DNA of 64,000 nt from an uncultured Bacteroidota bacterium (GCA_902515565.1 CABXVR010000002.1:1-64000); one strand, 5' to 3'. Shown: positions 20,663 to 32,163, counted from the stretch's first letter. The notes: a model not told the origin generated them from the letters alone. Numbers and translations: made by a program.

Positions 20663-21916
20663 TTATATTAAGAAGTGAAATAGTTCAGGTTTATTGTTTA
20701 AATAATCTTGATAAAAACCAAAACTTTTCATTCTTTCGATTAGTGGCTGTAAATCTGTCTGATTTTTTAATTCAATTCCGACGCTTGCAGTTCCATTACC
20801 CATTTGATGTTTTTTCATATATTGAAAATATGTAATATCATGATTTGATCCCAAAACTTCGTTAACAAATTCTTTTAACGCACCTGCTCTTTGCGGAAAT
20901 TTTAGGATAAAGTAATGTTTTAAATTAGACCAAAGCATTGCTCTTTCTTTAATCTCTGACATTCTTGCAATATCATTATTACTGCCACAAATTATACAGC
21001 CAACTTTTTTGTTTTTTATTTTTTTCTTGTATTGACTTAAAGCACTTATTGCCATTGCTCCAGCTGGTTCAACTACAATTGCATCTTTATTGTATAAATC
21101 TAAAATTGTTTGACATATCTCACCTTCATCAGTTAAAACTATATCATCTAGGTGTTTATTACATAAATTAAATGATATCTCACCAACTCTTTTTACAGCA
21201 GCACCATCAACAAAGTTATCTATGAATTCAAGGGTTGTAATTTTTTTGTTCTTTAATGACACATGCATGGAGGGCGCGCCAGCTGGTTCAACTCCTATAA
21301 TTTTAGTTGTTGGCGAGAGTTGCTTAAAAACACTTAAAGCGCCTGCAATTAAACCTCCACCTCCAATAGGAACAAATAAATAATCTAATTTATCAGCATG
21401 TTGATTAATGATTTCTAAAAATAACGTTGCTTGCCCTGCAATTACATCATAATCATCGAATGGGTGAATAAAAACTTTATTATTATTTTTTGTAAATTTT
21501 AAAGATTCGATATTAGCTTCATCATAATTATCACCAACTAAAATTACTTCCACAAATTTACCTCCAAACATTTTAACTTGATTTACTTTTTGGCCAGGAG
21601 TTGTTGTTGGCATAAAAACTGTACCAAGAGTGTTGAGTCTTTTGCAAGCTAAAGCAAAACCCTGAGCATGATTTCCTGCACTAGAGCAAACCACCCCTTT
21701 TTTGAGTTGAGAATCGGATAAAGAATAAATTTTATTATAAGCCCCTCTTATCTTAAAGGATCTTACTTGCTGAAGGTCTTCTCTTTTTAAAAACACTGAA
21801 CATCCAAATAATTCACTATACCTAGTATTTTGATAAAAGGAAGTTTTTACAACTACATCTTTTATATTTGACTGGGCTTTTTTAATTATTGATATTTCTA
21901 ACAATTTATTAGACAT
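20663..21916 (-). CDS. ilvA: threonine dehydratase (biosynthetic)
   Basis: LKREDLQQVRSFKIRGAYNKI, SSAGNHAQGFALAC, PIGGGGLIAG, ACT-like C-terminus. Confidence 0.94.
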   Translation of the reverse strand: MSNKLLEISIIKKAQSNIKDVVVKTSFYQNTRYSELFGCSVFLKREDLQQVRSFKIRGAYNKIYSLSDSQLKKGVVCSSAGNHAQGFALACKRLNTLGTVFMPTTTPGQKVNQVKMFGGKFVEVILVGDNYDEANIESLKFTKNNNKVFIHPFDDYDVIAGQATLFLEIINQHADKLDYLFVPIGGGGLIAGALSVFKQLSPTTKIIGVEPAGAPSMHVSLKNKKITTLEFIDNFVDGAAVKRVGEISFNLCNKHLDDIVLTDEGEICQTILDLYNKDAIVVEPAGAMAISALSQYKKKIKNKKVGCIICGSNNDIARMSEIKERAMLWSNLKHYFILKFPQRAGALKEFVNEVLGSNHDITYFQYMKKHQMGNGTASVGIELKNQTDLQPLIERMKSFGFYQDYLNNKPELFHFLI

Positions 21917-23385
21917 TAAACAATTTTTTTCATTTGTTTCATAGAATTTCTTAAAGTCATACCTATTTTTTCAATCGGATGAGAACTAATAATTGAATTA
22001 ATATCAATTAAATCACTGTCATGAAAATCATCAGAAGTGTCACATGCAATACCAATGGTATTAGCAGGCAAATCAGTTACAAAATCTTTTAAAAGAGGCT
22101 TGCAAGCATGATCAAACAAATAACAACCATACTCTGCAGTATCTGAGATAATTCTATTCATCTCAAATAATTTTTTTCTTGCAACTGTGTTAGCTATAAG
22201 AGGTAATTCATGTAAAGATTCATAATAAGCAGAAGAATCGATTATTCCAGAATCAACCATTGTTTCAAAAGCTAGCTCAACTCCTGATCTTACAAATGCA
22301 ATCATTGCAATTCCATGATCAAAATACTGCTGTTCATCAATTTTTTCATTTGATGAATTAGTTTTCTCGAACAAGGTTTCACCAGTTTCAGCTCGCCATT
22401 TTAGTAAGTTTTTATCATTATTGTGCCAATCTAACATCATTGTCTTAGAAAACTCTCCAGACATAATGTCGTCCATATGTTTTTTAAACAAAGGTCGCAT
22501 TAGGACTTTTAAATCCTCGGAAATTTTAAATGCTTTTATTTTTGAATTATCAGAAAGTCGATCCATCATTTTAGTGATACCTCCGTGTTTAAGCTCCTCT
22601 GTAATTACTTCCCAGCCATTTTGAATCAATTTTGCAGCATATGTTTTTTCAACTCCTTGGTTAATCATTTTATCAAACAATAAAATTGATGCAGTTTGCA
22701 AAACTCCACATAATATGGTTTGTTCACCCATCAAATCACTTTTCACTTCAGCAACAAATGAAGATTCTAAAACTCCAGCTTTGTGACCACCTGTTGCCAC
22801 AGCATAAGCTTTAGCTTGACTTAAACCTTTATTTTCGGAATCATTTTCAGGATGAACTGCAATAAGGGTAGGAACTCCGAAACCTCTTTTGAATTCTTCT
22901 CTTACCTCAGTTCCTGGACATTTTGGAGCCACCATAATAACAGTAATGTCCTTTCTGATTTCCATTCCCTCTTCAACAATATTAAAACCATGAGAATAAG
23001 ATAGTGTAGAACCTTTTTTCATCAAATGCATAATTGATTTTACAACATTAGTGTGTTGTTTGTCAGGAGTAAGGTTTAAAACTAAATCAGCATCGGGGAT
23101 TAATTCTTCATATGTTCCAACAGTAAAACCATTATTAGTCGCATTTAAAAAAGATTGTCTTTTTTCTTCAATGGACACTTTTCTTAACGAATAAGAAATA
23201 TCTAGTCCAGAATCTCTCATATTAAGGCCTTGATTTAATCCTTGAGCACCACAACCAATAATAACTATTTTTTTATTTAATAATGCAGATACTCCGCTAT
23301 CAAATTCGTCAGAATTCATAAATCTACATCTTGAAAGCTGGTCTAATTTTTCACTTTTCGAAAGGGTGTTAAAATAATTTTTCAT
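21916..23385 (-). CDS. ilvC: ketol-acid reductoisomerase, long (class II) form
   Basis: [50 protein letters not shown]; 489 aa. Confidence 0.95.
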   Translation of the reverse strand: MKNYFNTLSKSEKLDQLSRCRFMNSDEFDSGVSALLNKKIVIIGCGAQGLNQGLNMRDSGLDISYSLRKVSIEEKRQSFLNATNNGFTVGTYEELIPDADLVLNLTPDKQHTNVVKSIMHLMKKGSTLSYSHGFNIVEEGMEIRKDITVIMVAPKCPGTEVREEFKRGFGVPTLIAVHPENDSENKGLSQAKAYAVATGGHKAGVLESSFVAEVKSDLMGEQTILCGVLQTASILLFDKMINQGVEKTYAAKLIQNGWEVITEELKHGGITKMMDRLSDNSKIKAFKISEDLKVLMRPLFKKHMDDIMSGEFSKTMMLDWHNNDKNLLKWRAETGETLFEKTNSSNEKIDEQQYFDHGIAMIAFVRSGVELAFETMVDSGIIDSSAYYESLHELPLIANTVARKKLFEMNRIISDTAEYGCYLFDHACKPLLKDFVTDLPANTIGIACDTSDDFHDSDLIDINSIISSHPIEKIGMTLRNSMKQMKKIV

Positions 23386-23397
23386 TATGTTTTTTAA

Positions 23398-23928
23398 TTA
23401 ATTTTTAAAATCAGATAATATTTCTGAAATATTCATTGGTTTTTTTGTTATGGCAACAGCTCCAGATCTGACAAATTGTAGAATTCCGTATTCATTCAAT
23501 TTATTATATAAACTATCAATCTCTTTTCTTCTACCAGATTTTTCTAATACAAAAAACTCTTTGTTTACAGTTACTATCCTGGCATTACTGTCTTTAATAA
23601 TGTTTTGTATTTGTCTATCATCAAATAATAAACTTGATTTTATTTTAAACAAGCAAGACTCTTGATAAACGGTATCATCTTCATTATGGTAGTAAGCTTT
23701 AATTACTTCAATTTGTTTGTCAATCTGGCCTATTATCTTTTTTATTTGAATTTCAGTTACATTTACAATAATCGTAAACCTATACACACCTTTAATTTCT
23801 GAAACTGAAGAGTTTAAACTCTCAATATTAATATGTCTTCTTTGAAATATTGCAGAAATTCTGTTTAATAATCCAATATTATTCTCAGTATAAATTGAGA
23901 CCGTAAATGTTTTAATTTCTTTTTCCAT
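23398..23928 (-). CDS. ilvN: acetolactate synthase small subunit
   Basis: ACT: FTVSIYTENNIGLLNRISAIFQRRHINIESLNSSVSEIKGVYRFTI; next to large subunit. Confidence 0.93.
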   Translation of the reverse strand: MEKEIKTFTVSIYTENNIGLLNRISAIFQRRHINIESLNSSVSEIKGVYRFTIIVNVTEIQIKKIIGQIDKQIEVIKAYYHNEDDTVYQESCLFKIKSSLLFDDRQIQNIIKDSNARIVTVNKEFFVLEKSGRRKEIDSLYNKLNEYGILQFVRSGAVAITKKPMNISEILSDFKN

Positions 23929-23930
23929 AC

Positions 23931-25628
23931 TTATTTTAATCTTATATCTGAAACCGCTGCCCCACTTGGAATCATTGGAAATACATTAGCTTCTTTTTCT
24001 ACAACTACTTCTAAGAAAAATGATTCTTTAGATTTTATCATTTCTTCAACTGCAGAAGCAAGATCATCTCTTTTTGATACTTTATTACTTTTAATGTAAT
24101 AAGCCTTGGCAATTGCAGTAAAGTCTGGATTAACAAGTTCTGTAGAAGCATATCTCTTTTCAAAGAATAGTTGCTGCCATTGTCTAACCATACCTAAAAA
24201 ACTATTATTCAATACCACAATCTTAACAGGAACTTTAGATTGAAATATCGTACCTAACTCTTGAATTGTCATCTGATATCCTCCGTCCCCTATCACTGCT
24301 ACAACTTCTCTTTCAGGACATGCCATTTTAGCTCCTATAGCTGCCGGAAGTGCAAAACCCATAGTACCTAAGCCGCCTGAGGTTATGTTACTTCTTGATT
24401 TATTAAAATTAGCATAACGACAAGCAATCATTTGATGTTGACCAACATCAGTGACAACTGCAGCATTTCCTTTGCTATAGTTATTAATTTCTTTAATAAC
24501 TTCACCCATAGTTAAACCATCTTTAGTAGGGAACAAATCTTCTTTAATTACTGAATCATACTCAATCTTATATAATTCTTTAAAATTATTAAGCCATTTG
24601 TCATGTTTTCTTAATTTCAATAAGGGCAAGATCTTTGTTAAACTTTCTTTAGCATCTCCTAACACTGGAACATCTGCTTTAACATTCTTATTTATTTCAG
24701 CTTTGTCTATTTCAAAATGAATTACTTTGGCTTGCTTTGCGTATTTATCTAAATTTCCGGTAACTCTATCATCAAATCTCATCCCAATAGCAACCAAAAG
24801 GTCACATTCATTGGTAAGCATGTTTGGTGCATAATTTCCATGCATTCCAACCATTCCAACGTTTAAAGGGTGTGAAGTAGGTATAGCCGAGACCCCCATA
24901 ATAGTCCATGCAGCGGGAATACCTGTTTTTTCAACAAAAGCCTGAAATTCTATTTCTGCTTCTGAGAGAATAACTCCTTGACCCCAAACTATTAAAGGTT
25001 TTGAAGCATTGTTAATTAAATCAGCAGCTAGATTTAGGCTTGTAGCTTCTAGTTTGGGAACTGGCTTATAACTTCTTATTCCAGTTACTTTTGAATAATT
25101 AAAATCAAACATCTCAAATTGAGCATCTTTAGTAATATCAATTAAAACTGGACCGGGTCTACCACTTTTAGCTATGTAAAATGCTTTTGCTAATACCTTT
25201 GGTATATCAGCAGCTTTTGTGACTTGGTGATTCCATTTTGTGACAGGTGTAGATATTCCAACTATGTCTGTTTCTTGAAATGCATCACTTCCTAATAAAT
25301 GTGAAGCTACTTGTCCGGTGATACAAACCATTGGAGTAGAATCAATTTGAGCATCAGCTAAACCAGTTACTAAATTTGTAGCTCCAGGACCTGAGGTTGC
25401 AATTGCCACGCCTACCTTACCTGATATTCTTGCAAAACCTTGAGCAGAATGTGTAGCTCCTTGTTCATGCCTAGTTAAAACGTGATGAATTTTATCTTCG
25501 TATTTATGAAGTTCATCGTATACCGGCATTATAGCACCACCAGGGTATCCGTATATAATTTCTACTCCTTCAGCTATTAAACATTTAACAACTGCTTCAC
25601 TACCGCTTATTTTTTTTTGACTACTCAT
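23931..25628 (-). CDS. ilvB: acetolactate synthase large subunit
   Basis: ThDP enzyme: GYPGGAIMPVYDELHK, RHEQGATHSAQGFARISGKVGVAIATSGPGATN, GDGGYQMTIQELGTI. Confidence 0.96.
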   Translation of the reverse strand: MSSQKKISGSEAVVKCLIAEGVEIIYGYPGGAIMPVYDELHKYEDKIHHVLTRHEQGATHSAQGFARISGKVGVAIATSGPGATNLVTGLADAQIDSTPMVCITGQVASHLLGSDAFQETDIVGISTPVTKWNHQVTKAADIPKVLAKAFYIAKSGRPGPVLIDITKDAQFEMFDFNYSKVTGIRSYKPVPKLEATSLNLAADLINNASKPLIVWGQGVILSEAEIEFQAFVEKTGIPAAWTIMGVSAIPTSHPLNVGMVGMHGNYAPNMLTNECDLLVAIGMRFDDRVTGNLDKYAKQAKVIHFEIDKAEINKNVKADVPVLGDAKESLTKILPLLKLRKHDKWLNNFKELYKIEYDSVIKEDLFPTKDGLTMGEVIKEINNYSKGNAAVVTDVGQHQMIACRYANFNKSRSNITSGGLGTMGFALPAAIGAKMACPEREVVAVIGDGGYQMTIQELGTIFQSKVPVKIVVLNNSFLGMVRQWQQLFFEKRYASTELVNPDFTAIAKAYYIKSNKVSKRDDLASAVEEMIKSKESFFLEVVVEKEANVFPMIPSGAAVSDIRLK

Positions 25629-25630
25629 TT

Positions 25631-27307
25631 TTAAAATTCATCTGTAACACAGCCTTTAGAAGCTGATGAAACAGTTTTTGCATATTTATATAATGAACCA
25701 AAATCTACTTTCAATTTTGGTTCAACCCATTTATTTTTTCTTTTTATTAACTCATTGTCTTCAACATCAAGAATTATTGTGTTTTTTATTGCATCAATGA
25801 TAATGGTATCACCATTTTCAATTAAAGCAATGTTACCTCCATTTTGAGCTTCTGGTGTTATATGTCCAACAACAAAGCCGTGAGTACCTCCTGAAAATCG
25901 ACCATCAGTGATTAAAGCAACATCTTTCCCAAGTCCAGCTCCCATAATAGCTGCTGTAGGCTTTAACATTTCAGGCATTCCAGGGCCTCCTTTAGGTCCT
26001 TCATATCTAATAACAACAACATCCCCTTTTTTTACTTTTCCTTCACCAATCCCTTTATTTGCCGCAAATTCAGAATCAAAAACAATTGCTGAACCCTTAA
26101 AAACTAAACCTTCTTTACCCGTAATTTTAGCTACTGAACCTTCCTCTGCAATATTTCCATATAATATTCTAATATGACCTGAACTTTTAATTGGGTTTTC
26201 TGTTGTTTTAATAACATCTTGATTCAGTTTAAGATCACTGACTTCTTTTAAATTCTCTTCTAATGTTTTACCAGTAACGGTAAGACATTCACCATGAATT
26301 AATCCTTTTTTAAGAAGATATTTCAAAACTGCAGGAGTTCCTCCAATATCATGCACATCTTCCATTAAATATTTTCCACTAGGCTTTAAATCTGCTATAA
26401 ATGGAGTGCTATCACTGATTTTTTGAAAATCATCTAATGTGAAATCTATTTTTGCAGCCCTAGATATAGCTAGAAAGTGTAATACAGCATTGGTAGATCC
26501 ACCAAGAGCAACTACTAATCTAATAGCATTTTCTAAAGATTTTCGAGTAACAATATCTAATGGCTTTAAATCTTTGATTAGTAGATTTTTTATCGCTTTA
26601 CCACAATTTTCAGATTCAATTTCTTTAAGTTTACTGTTAGCTGGATTTGACGAATTAAATGGTAAGGACATTCCTAACGCTTCAATGGCAGAGGCCATTG
26701 TATTTGCGGTATACATTCCACCACATGCTCCAGCACCTGGGCAAGCTTTTTTAATTATTGACTTATATTCCTGATTATCCATCTGCCCAGAAACCTTACT
26801 TCCCCATGCTTCAAAAGCAGAAACTATATCTAATTTTTTTCCATTGTGACAACCCGAATCGATTGTACCTCCGTAAAGCAATATTGATGGTCTATTTAAT
26901 CTAATCATAGCCATTAATGCTCCTGGCATGTTTTTATCACACCCAACTACAGTGACTAAACCATCATAGCTCATGGCTTGGACAACTGTCTCCATTGAGT
27001 CTGCAATAATATCTCTTGAGGGTAAGGAATATCGCATTCCTGGGGTACCCATTGAAATTCCATCACTAACCCCAATGGTATTAAAAATTAATCCTGTAAC
27101 ATTATTTGATAAAACTCCTTTTTTTACAAGTTTTGATAAGTCATTTAAATGCATATTACATGGATTCCCTTCATAACCAGTACTAGCTATTCCAACAATT
27201 GCATTTTTAAAGTCAGATTCTTTCATCCCAATGGCATGCAACATTGCCTGAGCAGCCGGTTGTGTATCATCTTGAGTAACCGTTTTACTATACTTGTTTA
27301 AATTCAT
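25631..27307 (-). CDS. ilvD: dihydroxy-acid dehydratase
   Basis: [70 protein letters not shown]. Confidence 0.96.
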   Translation of the reverse strand: MNLNKYSKTVTQDDTQPAAQAMLHAIGMKESDFKNAIVGIASTGYEGNPCNMHLNDLSKLVKKGVLSNNVTGLIFNTIGVSDGISMGTPGMRYSLPSRDIIADSMETVVQAMSYDGLVTVVGCDKNMPGALMAMIRLNRPSILLYGGTIDSGCHNGKKLDIVSAFEAWGSKVSGQMDNQEYKSIIKKACPGAGACGGMYTANTMASAIEALGMSLPFNSSNPANSKLKEIESENCGKAIKNLLIKDLKPLDIVTRKSLENAIRLVVALGGSTNAVLHFLAISRAAKIDFTLDDFQKISDSTPFIADLKPSGKYLMEDVHDIGGTPAVLKYLLKKGLIHGECLTVTGKTLEENLKEVSDLKLNQDVIKTTENPIKSSGHIRILYGNIAEEGSVAKITGKEGLVFKGSAIVFDSEFAANKGIGEGKVKKGDVVVIRYEGPKGGPGMPEMLKPTAAIMGAGLGKDVALITDGRFSGGTHGFVVGHITPEAQNGGNIALIENGDTIIIDAIKNTIILDVEDNELIKRKNKWVEPKLKVDFGSLYKYAKTVSSASKGCVTDEF

Positions 27308-27624
27308 TTTATGAGATTCTTAAAATTAAAGGCTTTAATTAAATTATTCTTAGTGAAAGATGGCTAAATTTGAAATATCCATATTTATCTATTTTTCAGT
27401 GATTTAACCTTATAAATCCTAAATAAATATATATTTATTAATTGAATATTAAAAATTAATAACCGAATTATTAATTAGTATTTAGAATTAGGAAAAATGA
27501 TATATAGACCATTATTTAAAAAAATAAAATGAACTATCAAAAAGAATAAAAAAAACTACCAATAAGATTGAACTAATAAAATAAAAATAGACTTTTCAAC
27601 ACAAATTAAGCTTAAATAACTATA

Positions 27625-30405
27625 CTATAAGTCATATACTAGCCTGAAAGTTATAAACCTTGGCTGAATAAAATACTCGGTTGAACTTATCGAAATATTT
27701 CCAGTGTTTGATTGATTTTGAGATTTAGTATTAAGTAAGTTGGTAGCTTTTAATTCAAATTCCCATTTACTATCTTGGTTTTTTTTGTATGCAAGTGATG
27801 CATCCCAAAATTCGTACTCATTTAAAACAGCTCTGTCATTACTAAAAGAGGTGTTTGTATACCTCGATCTAAAAGTAAATGATTTTAAAATTAATGCATC
27901 TACATCGATAAATGGAGCTTTTGTGTAAAATTTACTTTCAACATCACCCAAGATATTATTAGTCAGTGAATAGTTATATCCAAGTTCTACATTTGGTGCT
28001 TCTCTAAACGATGTTCTAACAGTTGCCCCATAGTTTTGAGAAAAGTTTTCACTTATACTAGGATTATTTATATCAGAAATATACTGATTGAATTTAGAGA
28101 AATTAATACCACTAGATAATGATGCTCTAATTTTCCCAAATTGTCTTTGAAATCTACCATTTGCAGAAAAATTTTCATCTGCAAAAGGAGAATTAAAAGG
28201 AGAACTAGAAGCCACAACACTCTCAAATGTTGTAAGGTTTCTAATTTGATCAATACTTTTATTGTATGAGATTCTTGCAAATATATTAGTATAATTAAAT
28301 AAGTTGAAACTGAAATAATTTAGATTAAAGCTGTGTGAAATAGCATTTTGTATTTCATTATCTCCACTAAAAATAGAGTTATAGTTATTTAAAACTAATC
28401 CTTGAGCTATTTTAGAAACGTCTGTAAATTGAGTTCTCATCGCATAATTAAATCTTATTGACTCACTTTGTTTAAGTTGAATTATCGCATTGAAATCAGG
28501 TAATATTTTAAAGAACGAATCCGAATAATCAACAGAAAATTGACTATTTTTCGAATTGTAGGCGTGTGCAGTAAAACCAGGGCTAAGAGTAAAAATGCCA
28601 GATTTAAGCCTGTAATGCATACCAACATAATAATCAGAAAAATTATAATTTATGTTGTTATAATCAATTCCGTTATTTACCGTAGGAATTGACTCATAAA
28701 TATCTCCATTATCTAAATACTGAAATATATTAGAGTCAAATTTTTGATCACTTAAAATAGTTCCAACAGTGAAATTAATGTCACTTTTAATGTTTAAAAT
28801 GTTCCAATAGTCCAGTTTAGCGTCTAACTGATTAGTCTTCACTAGTTTTTCTTGATTAATATTAAAATTAGATTGATTATTATCAAAACCTAGTCCTAAA
28901 GCTGTGTTTTGATAATTAGCATCATTTTCTAAAATAGCATTGTAAAATGGATCATCTTCACTAATAAGATGTTGTGCTTCTAATGCAAAAATGTTCTTTT
29001 CGTCTAAAGTGTAATAATAATTAAGATTTTGATTTATACTAAATGCTTCAGAATTTTCATCTTGAATTGTATTTCCTAAAACAGAAGAAAATAAAGTTTG
29101 GTCTTGACTTTCAATTGAGTTTCTAGTTAAAATTTCATAATCTAACTGATTATTTGAATTAGGTTTGTATTTAACTGTAAATTTAGATAGTGCGAGATCA
29201 CTAACCTGGGCAGTATTAGTCTCTGTTTCTTCATCAGGAATTCCAAGTTCAGTATTTATATATTGAGTGGAATTTTTTTCTTGTAAATCAATATCGCTTC
29301 TTGTTAAAATGACAAATCCATAAAGGTCGAGTTTTTTATTAGGTGAATAACTAAAATTAGCTGCTCCAAATTTTGAGGATATATCTTTTGCTTTATTATT
29401 TTGTAGTTGTAAAAAACCTAAGTTATTATTACCTAAGCTAATTGATGTACCGCTTTTACTGCTTGGCTGGCTAAATCCACCTGAAAAATTAAAATAATCT
29501 CTTCTTGTGAAAGCTAACTCACCTATATTATTTAAATCTCCTATTACATTAACAGTGTATTTGGGGCTGTAATAAAATAGTTTAGGCTGAAACAAATACA
29601 GACTCTGGTTATCGACGTCAGTATCAGAAGTATTATTCAGCAATCCTTCAATTGCAGAAACTCCAGCTGTTACATTTCCAAACCAAAATTTATCTTTTCC
29701 TTTTTTTAATTTTATGTTAATAGCAATATTGTCCTGGTTATTTTGAACCCCACTTAATTGCCCTACTTCTGAATAATTTTTTAATATCTGTACCTTATCT
29801 ATAGCATTTGAAGGAATATTTTTAGTTGCTATTTTCGTGTCTCCATCAAAAAAATCTTTTCCCTCAACCATTACTTTTCCAACTACCTTACCTTCAACTT
29901 CAATCTGACCATCGTCGTTGACCTCAACTCCAGGAAGATTTTTAAGTACATCTTCTAACTTTCTTTCTGTTCCAGTATTAAATGAATCAGCATTGTAAAT
30001 TAGAGTATCACCACTAATTTTAACGGGCATTTCGTAAGTAAGTTCAACTGCATCTAAAACATTGCTTTGGGATAGTGTAAAATCTTTATTAATGTCGTTA
30101 TCCTTAGAATCAATTTGTCTGGAAATAGACTCCATCCCTATGTAACTAACTTGTAAGTTGTAAGAGGTATTCTTTTGTAGTGATAGTTTATATTCACCAT
30201 TTGCATTAGAAATGGCAAAGCTTTCTAAAGCACTAGTTTCCTTGTTAATTAAAATAACATTAGCAAGTTCTAATGGGTTATTTAAACTATCCTTTACCAA
30301 ACCTTCCATTTTAATCTGAGAAAAAGTTAAAGATGTGGTTAATAGCAATATAAAGGTATATAGTATTTTGTTCATAAAGTTAATTTTAAAAGTTTTTAAT
30401 TCCAT
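27625..30405 (-). CDS. outer membrane beta-barrel (TonB-receptor-like) protein with N-terminal carboxypeptidase-regulatory-like domain
   Basis: Signal peptide MNKILYTFILLLTTSLTFSQ (likely true start at 30375), VKDSLNNPLELANVILIN domain, plug-like region, long barrel; directly downstream of a GLPGLI gene. Confidence 0.85.
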   Translation of the reverse strand: MELKTFKINFMNKILYTFILLLTTSLTFSQIKMEGLVKDSLNNPLELANVILINKETSALESFAISNANGEYKLSLQKNTSYNLQVSYIGMESISRQIDSKDNDINKDFTLSQSNVLDAVELTYEMPVKISGDTLIYNADSFNTGTERKLEDVLKNLPGVEVNDDGQIEVEGKVVGKVMVEGKDFFDGDTKIATKNIPSNAIDKVQILKNYSEVGQLSGVQNNQDNIAINIKLKKGKDKFWFGNVTAGVSAIEGLLNNTSDTDVDNQSLYLFQPKLFYYSPKYTVNVIGDLNNIGELAFTRRDYFNFSGGFSQPSSKSGTSISLGNNNLGFLQLQNNKAKDISSKFGAANFSYSPNKKLDLYGFVILTRSDIDLQEKNSTQYINTELGIPDEETETNTAQVSDLALSKFTVKYKPNSNNQLDYEILTRNSIESQDQTLFSSVLGNTIQDENSEAFSINQNLNYYYTLDEKNIFALEAQHLISEDDPFYNAILENDANYQNTALGLGFDNNQSNFNINQEKLVKTNQLDAKLDYWNILNIKSDINFTVGTILSDQKFDSNIFQYLDNGDIYESIPTVNNGIDYNNINYNFSDYYVGMHYRLKSGIFTLSPGFTAHAYNSKNSQFSVDYSDSFFKILPDFNAIIQLKQSESIRFNYAMRTQFTDVSKIAQGLVLNNYNSIFSGDNEIQNAISHSFNLNYFSFNLFNYTNIFARISYNKSIDQIRNLTTFESVVASSSPFNSPFADENFSANGRFQRQFGKIRASLSSGINFSKFNQYISDINNPSISENFSQNYGATVRTSFREAPNVELGYNYSLTNNILGDVESKFYTKAPFIDVDALILKSFTFRSRYTNTSFSNDRAVLNEYEFWDASLAYKKNQDSKWEFELKATNLLNTKSQNQSNTGNISISSTEYFIQPRFITFRLVYDL

Positions 30406-31301
30406 TTACCGCCACGGGATCTACCTCTATTATCTCTCATTTCTTGCATCTTAAACTGAACCATATCGGTGTATTCTTTTTTGGTAACAACATCTCCTTT
30501 AGATGGTCTTGTAATTTCATCCTTCTTCTCAGGATTTAATACAATTTTTGAACATAACATTGTTGTGTTTTTTGTGTTTAACTCCAATATTAAACCTGGT
30601 AAACCATAAGATTGTTCAGGTCCATTACTAATTGGAATTTGAGGAGTATACCAAGCTACAATAGTTTCAATTTTTGCATCAACTACAACTTCTTCTATCT
30701 CTTCTAGTTTAGTGTTTGTTTCTTCATCAACATCTGAAATTTTTTCATTGTTGTCATTTTCTTTATTTGTTGAATCTTTGGATGTTTGGTTTCTTGACCC
30801 TCTTAAGCTCTCCCAACTAAAGTTGTCATTTACTCTTTTTCCGACAGCTTTAAAACAGATATAGTTACCAATTTGTTTTTGTTCACCCGTCATTTCCCAC
30901 ACAAATTCTGGTAACTTATCATTAACTAAAAACTTTTTACCAAAAAATTCATTTTCCTGGAGATAAACCTTTTCTTTAATGTTTTTATACATCTCTGGAT
31001 TACCGCTTCCAGCACTCATAAACATTGCTCCCATACCAGATCTTCCTGAGCCTGGAGCGTCTAGTCTTTCTTCTTCCTCAAAAGTAGACTCTGTCCTATT
31101 AAAAGTTAAGATAAAAGTCTTTTCTAAATAGGGTTTCATCCTGTCTTTCATTGCACTTTTTTGCTCGGCAGACATTCTGCTTCCCCAACTTCCTAGATCC
31201 ATAGTAGTTTTGGATTGATAAAAAGCTTTTCCTTGAAAATCTTGAGAAAATAAATTTATAGAAACAAAAAATAAAATTATTAGTGTGAGTAATTTTTTCA
31301 T
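30396..31301 (-). CDS. GLPGLI family protein
   Basis: Signal peptide and diagnostic SYGLPGLILELN motif. Confidence 0.92.
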   Translation of the reverse strand: MKKLLTLIILFFVSINLFSQDFQGKAFYQSKTTMDLGSWGSRMSAEQKSAMKDRMKPYLEKTFILTFNRTESTFEEEERLDAPGSGRSGMGAMFMSAGSGNPEMYKNIKEKVYLQENEFFGKKFLVNDKLPEFVWEMTGEQKQIGNYICFKAVGKRVNDNFSWESLRGSRNQTSKDSTNKENDNNEKISDVDEETNTKLEEIEEVVVDAKIETIVAWYTPQIPISNGPEQSYGLPGLILELNTKNTTMLCSKIVLNPEKKDEITRPSKGDVVTKKEYTDMVQFKMQEMRDNRGRSRGGKWN

Positions 31302-31365
31302 GAGTTTAATTTTTAGCTAAATTATAAAGGTTATAGATCAAAACAGTTAATATTATCTTAAAAGA

Positions 31366-32160
31366 TTGTATCTTAATTTAATGAGATTCTTCACTATAAT
31401 ATATCTATTATGTTTTTCAGTTTTAGCCAATGAAAACTCGTTGGAGTTTAAATTAATTTTCAAGAAAGAAAATGTAAACAAAAATATAAAGGCAATAGAT
31501 AATTTTAACAACATTTATTCTATAGAAAATAATGAGCTAATTAAAAGTTCGGATACTAAAGACTATTATTATAAGAACAGTTTATATTCAAATATTTCCT
31601 CAATTGATGTTCAAAATTCCTTGAAAATAAAATTGTTTTATGAAGATTACAACTCCTTAATTGTTCTTGACAATAAACTTTCTGAAATATCAAAAATTAA
31701 TTTTAATATACTTAGTCCCAATAAAATAATTTCTAAGTTTTCGGCATCAAATGACAACAATATATGGGTATACAATGAAGTAAACTCAAAAATTGAATTG
31801 TATAACTACGTTAATAATACATTTAGAATTGTTAACTCAGAAATTTCAGGACAGGTAATTTCATTAGAAAGCAACTATAAGTATTGTTGGGTTCTAACAG
31901 ATTCACACATATATAAATTCAATTATTTTGGAAGTTTGATTACTAAAGTTGCTGTAAATAAAATTGAGCAAATTGAAAGTTTTAATGATTTTTTATTTTT
32001 CAAAAGAAATAATGAGTTGTTTTATTTTGATCAAGATCTTTTATTAGAGAATAAATTTAAATTAGAAAATTTATTAATAAAAGATTTTTTTGTAATCAAT
32101 CAAAGCTTGTATATTTACGATTCTGAACATTTTATAAAGTATCAAATTCAAAAAAAATAA
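31366..32160 (+). CDS. hypothetical exported protein (repetitive, beta-propeller-like)
   Basis: Signal-like MRFFTIIYLLCFSVLA (likely start 31381); IWVYNEV/CWVLTDSHIYKFN/LFYFDQD repeating blade-like segments; no family recognised with certainty. Confidence 0.6.
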   Translation: MYLNLMRFFTIIYLLCFSVLANENSLEFKLIFKKENVNKNIKAIDNFNNIYSIENNELIKSSDTKDYYYKNSLYSNISSIDVQNSLKIKLFYEDYNSLIVLDNKLSEISKINFNILSPNKIISKFSASNDNNIWVYNEVNSKIELYNYVNNTFRIVNSEISGQVISLESNYKYCWVLTDSHIYKFNYFGSLITKVAVNKIEQIESFNDFLFFKRNNELFYFDQDLLLENKFKLENLLIKDFFVINQSLYIYDSEHFIKYQIQKK

Positions 32161-32163
32161 ATT

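Noticed and set aside
26439-26774. Plus-strand ORF inside ilvD, and similar antisense ORFs inside dnaG, queA, aroA, mutS, pdhB, clpX
   Set aside because: Opposite-strand shadows of strong housekeeping CDSs, no recognisable family.
27324-27340. Palindrome AATTAAAGGCTTTAATT just upstream of ilvD
   Set aside because: Short AT-rich palindrome without T-run; expected by chance at this composition, not claimed as operator or terminator.
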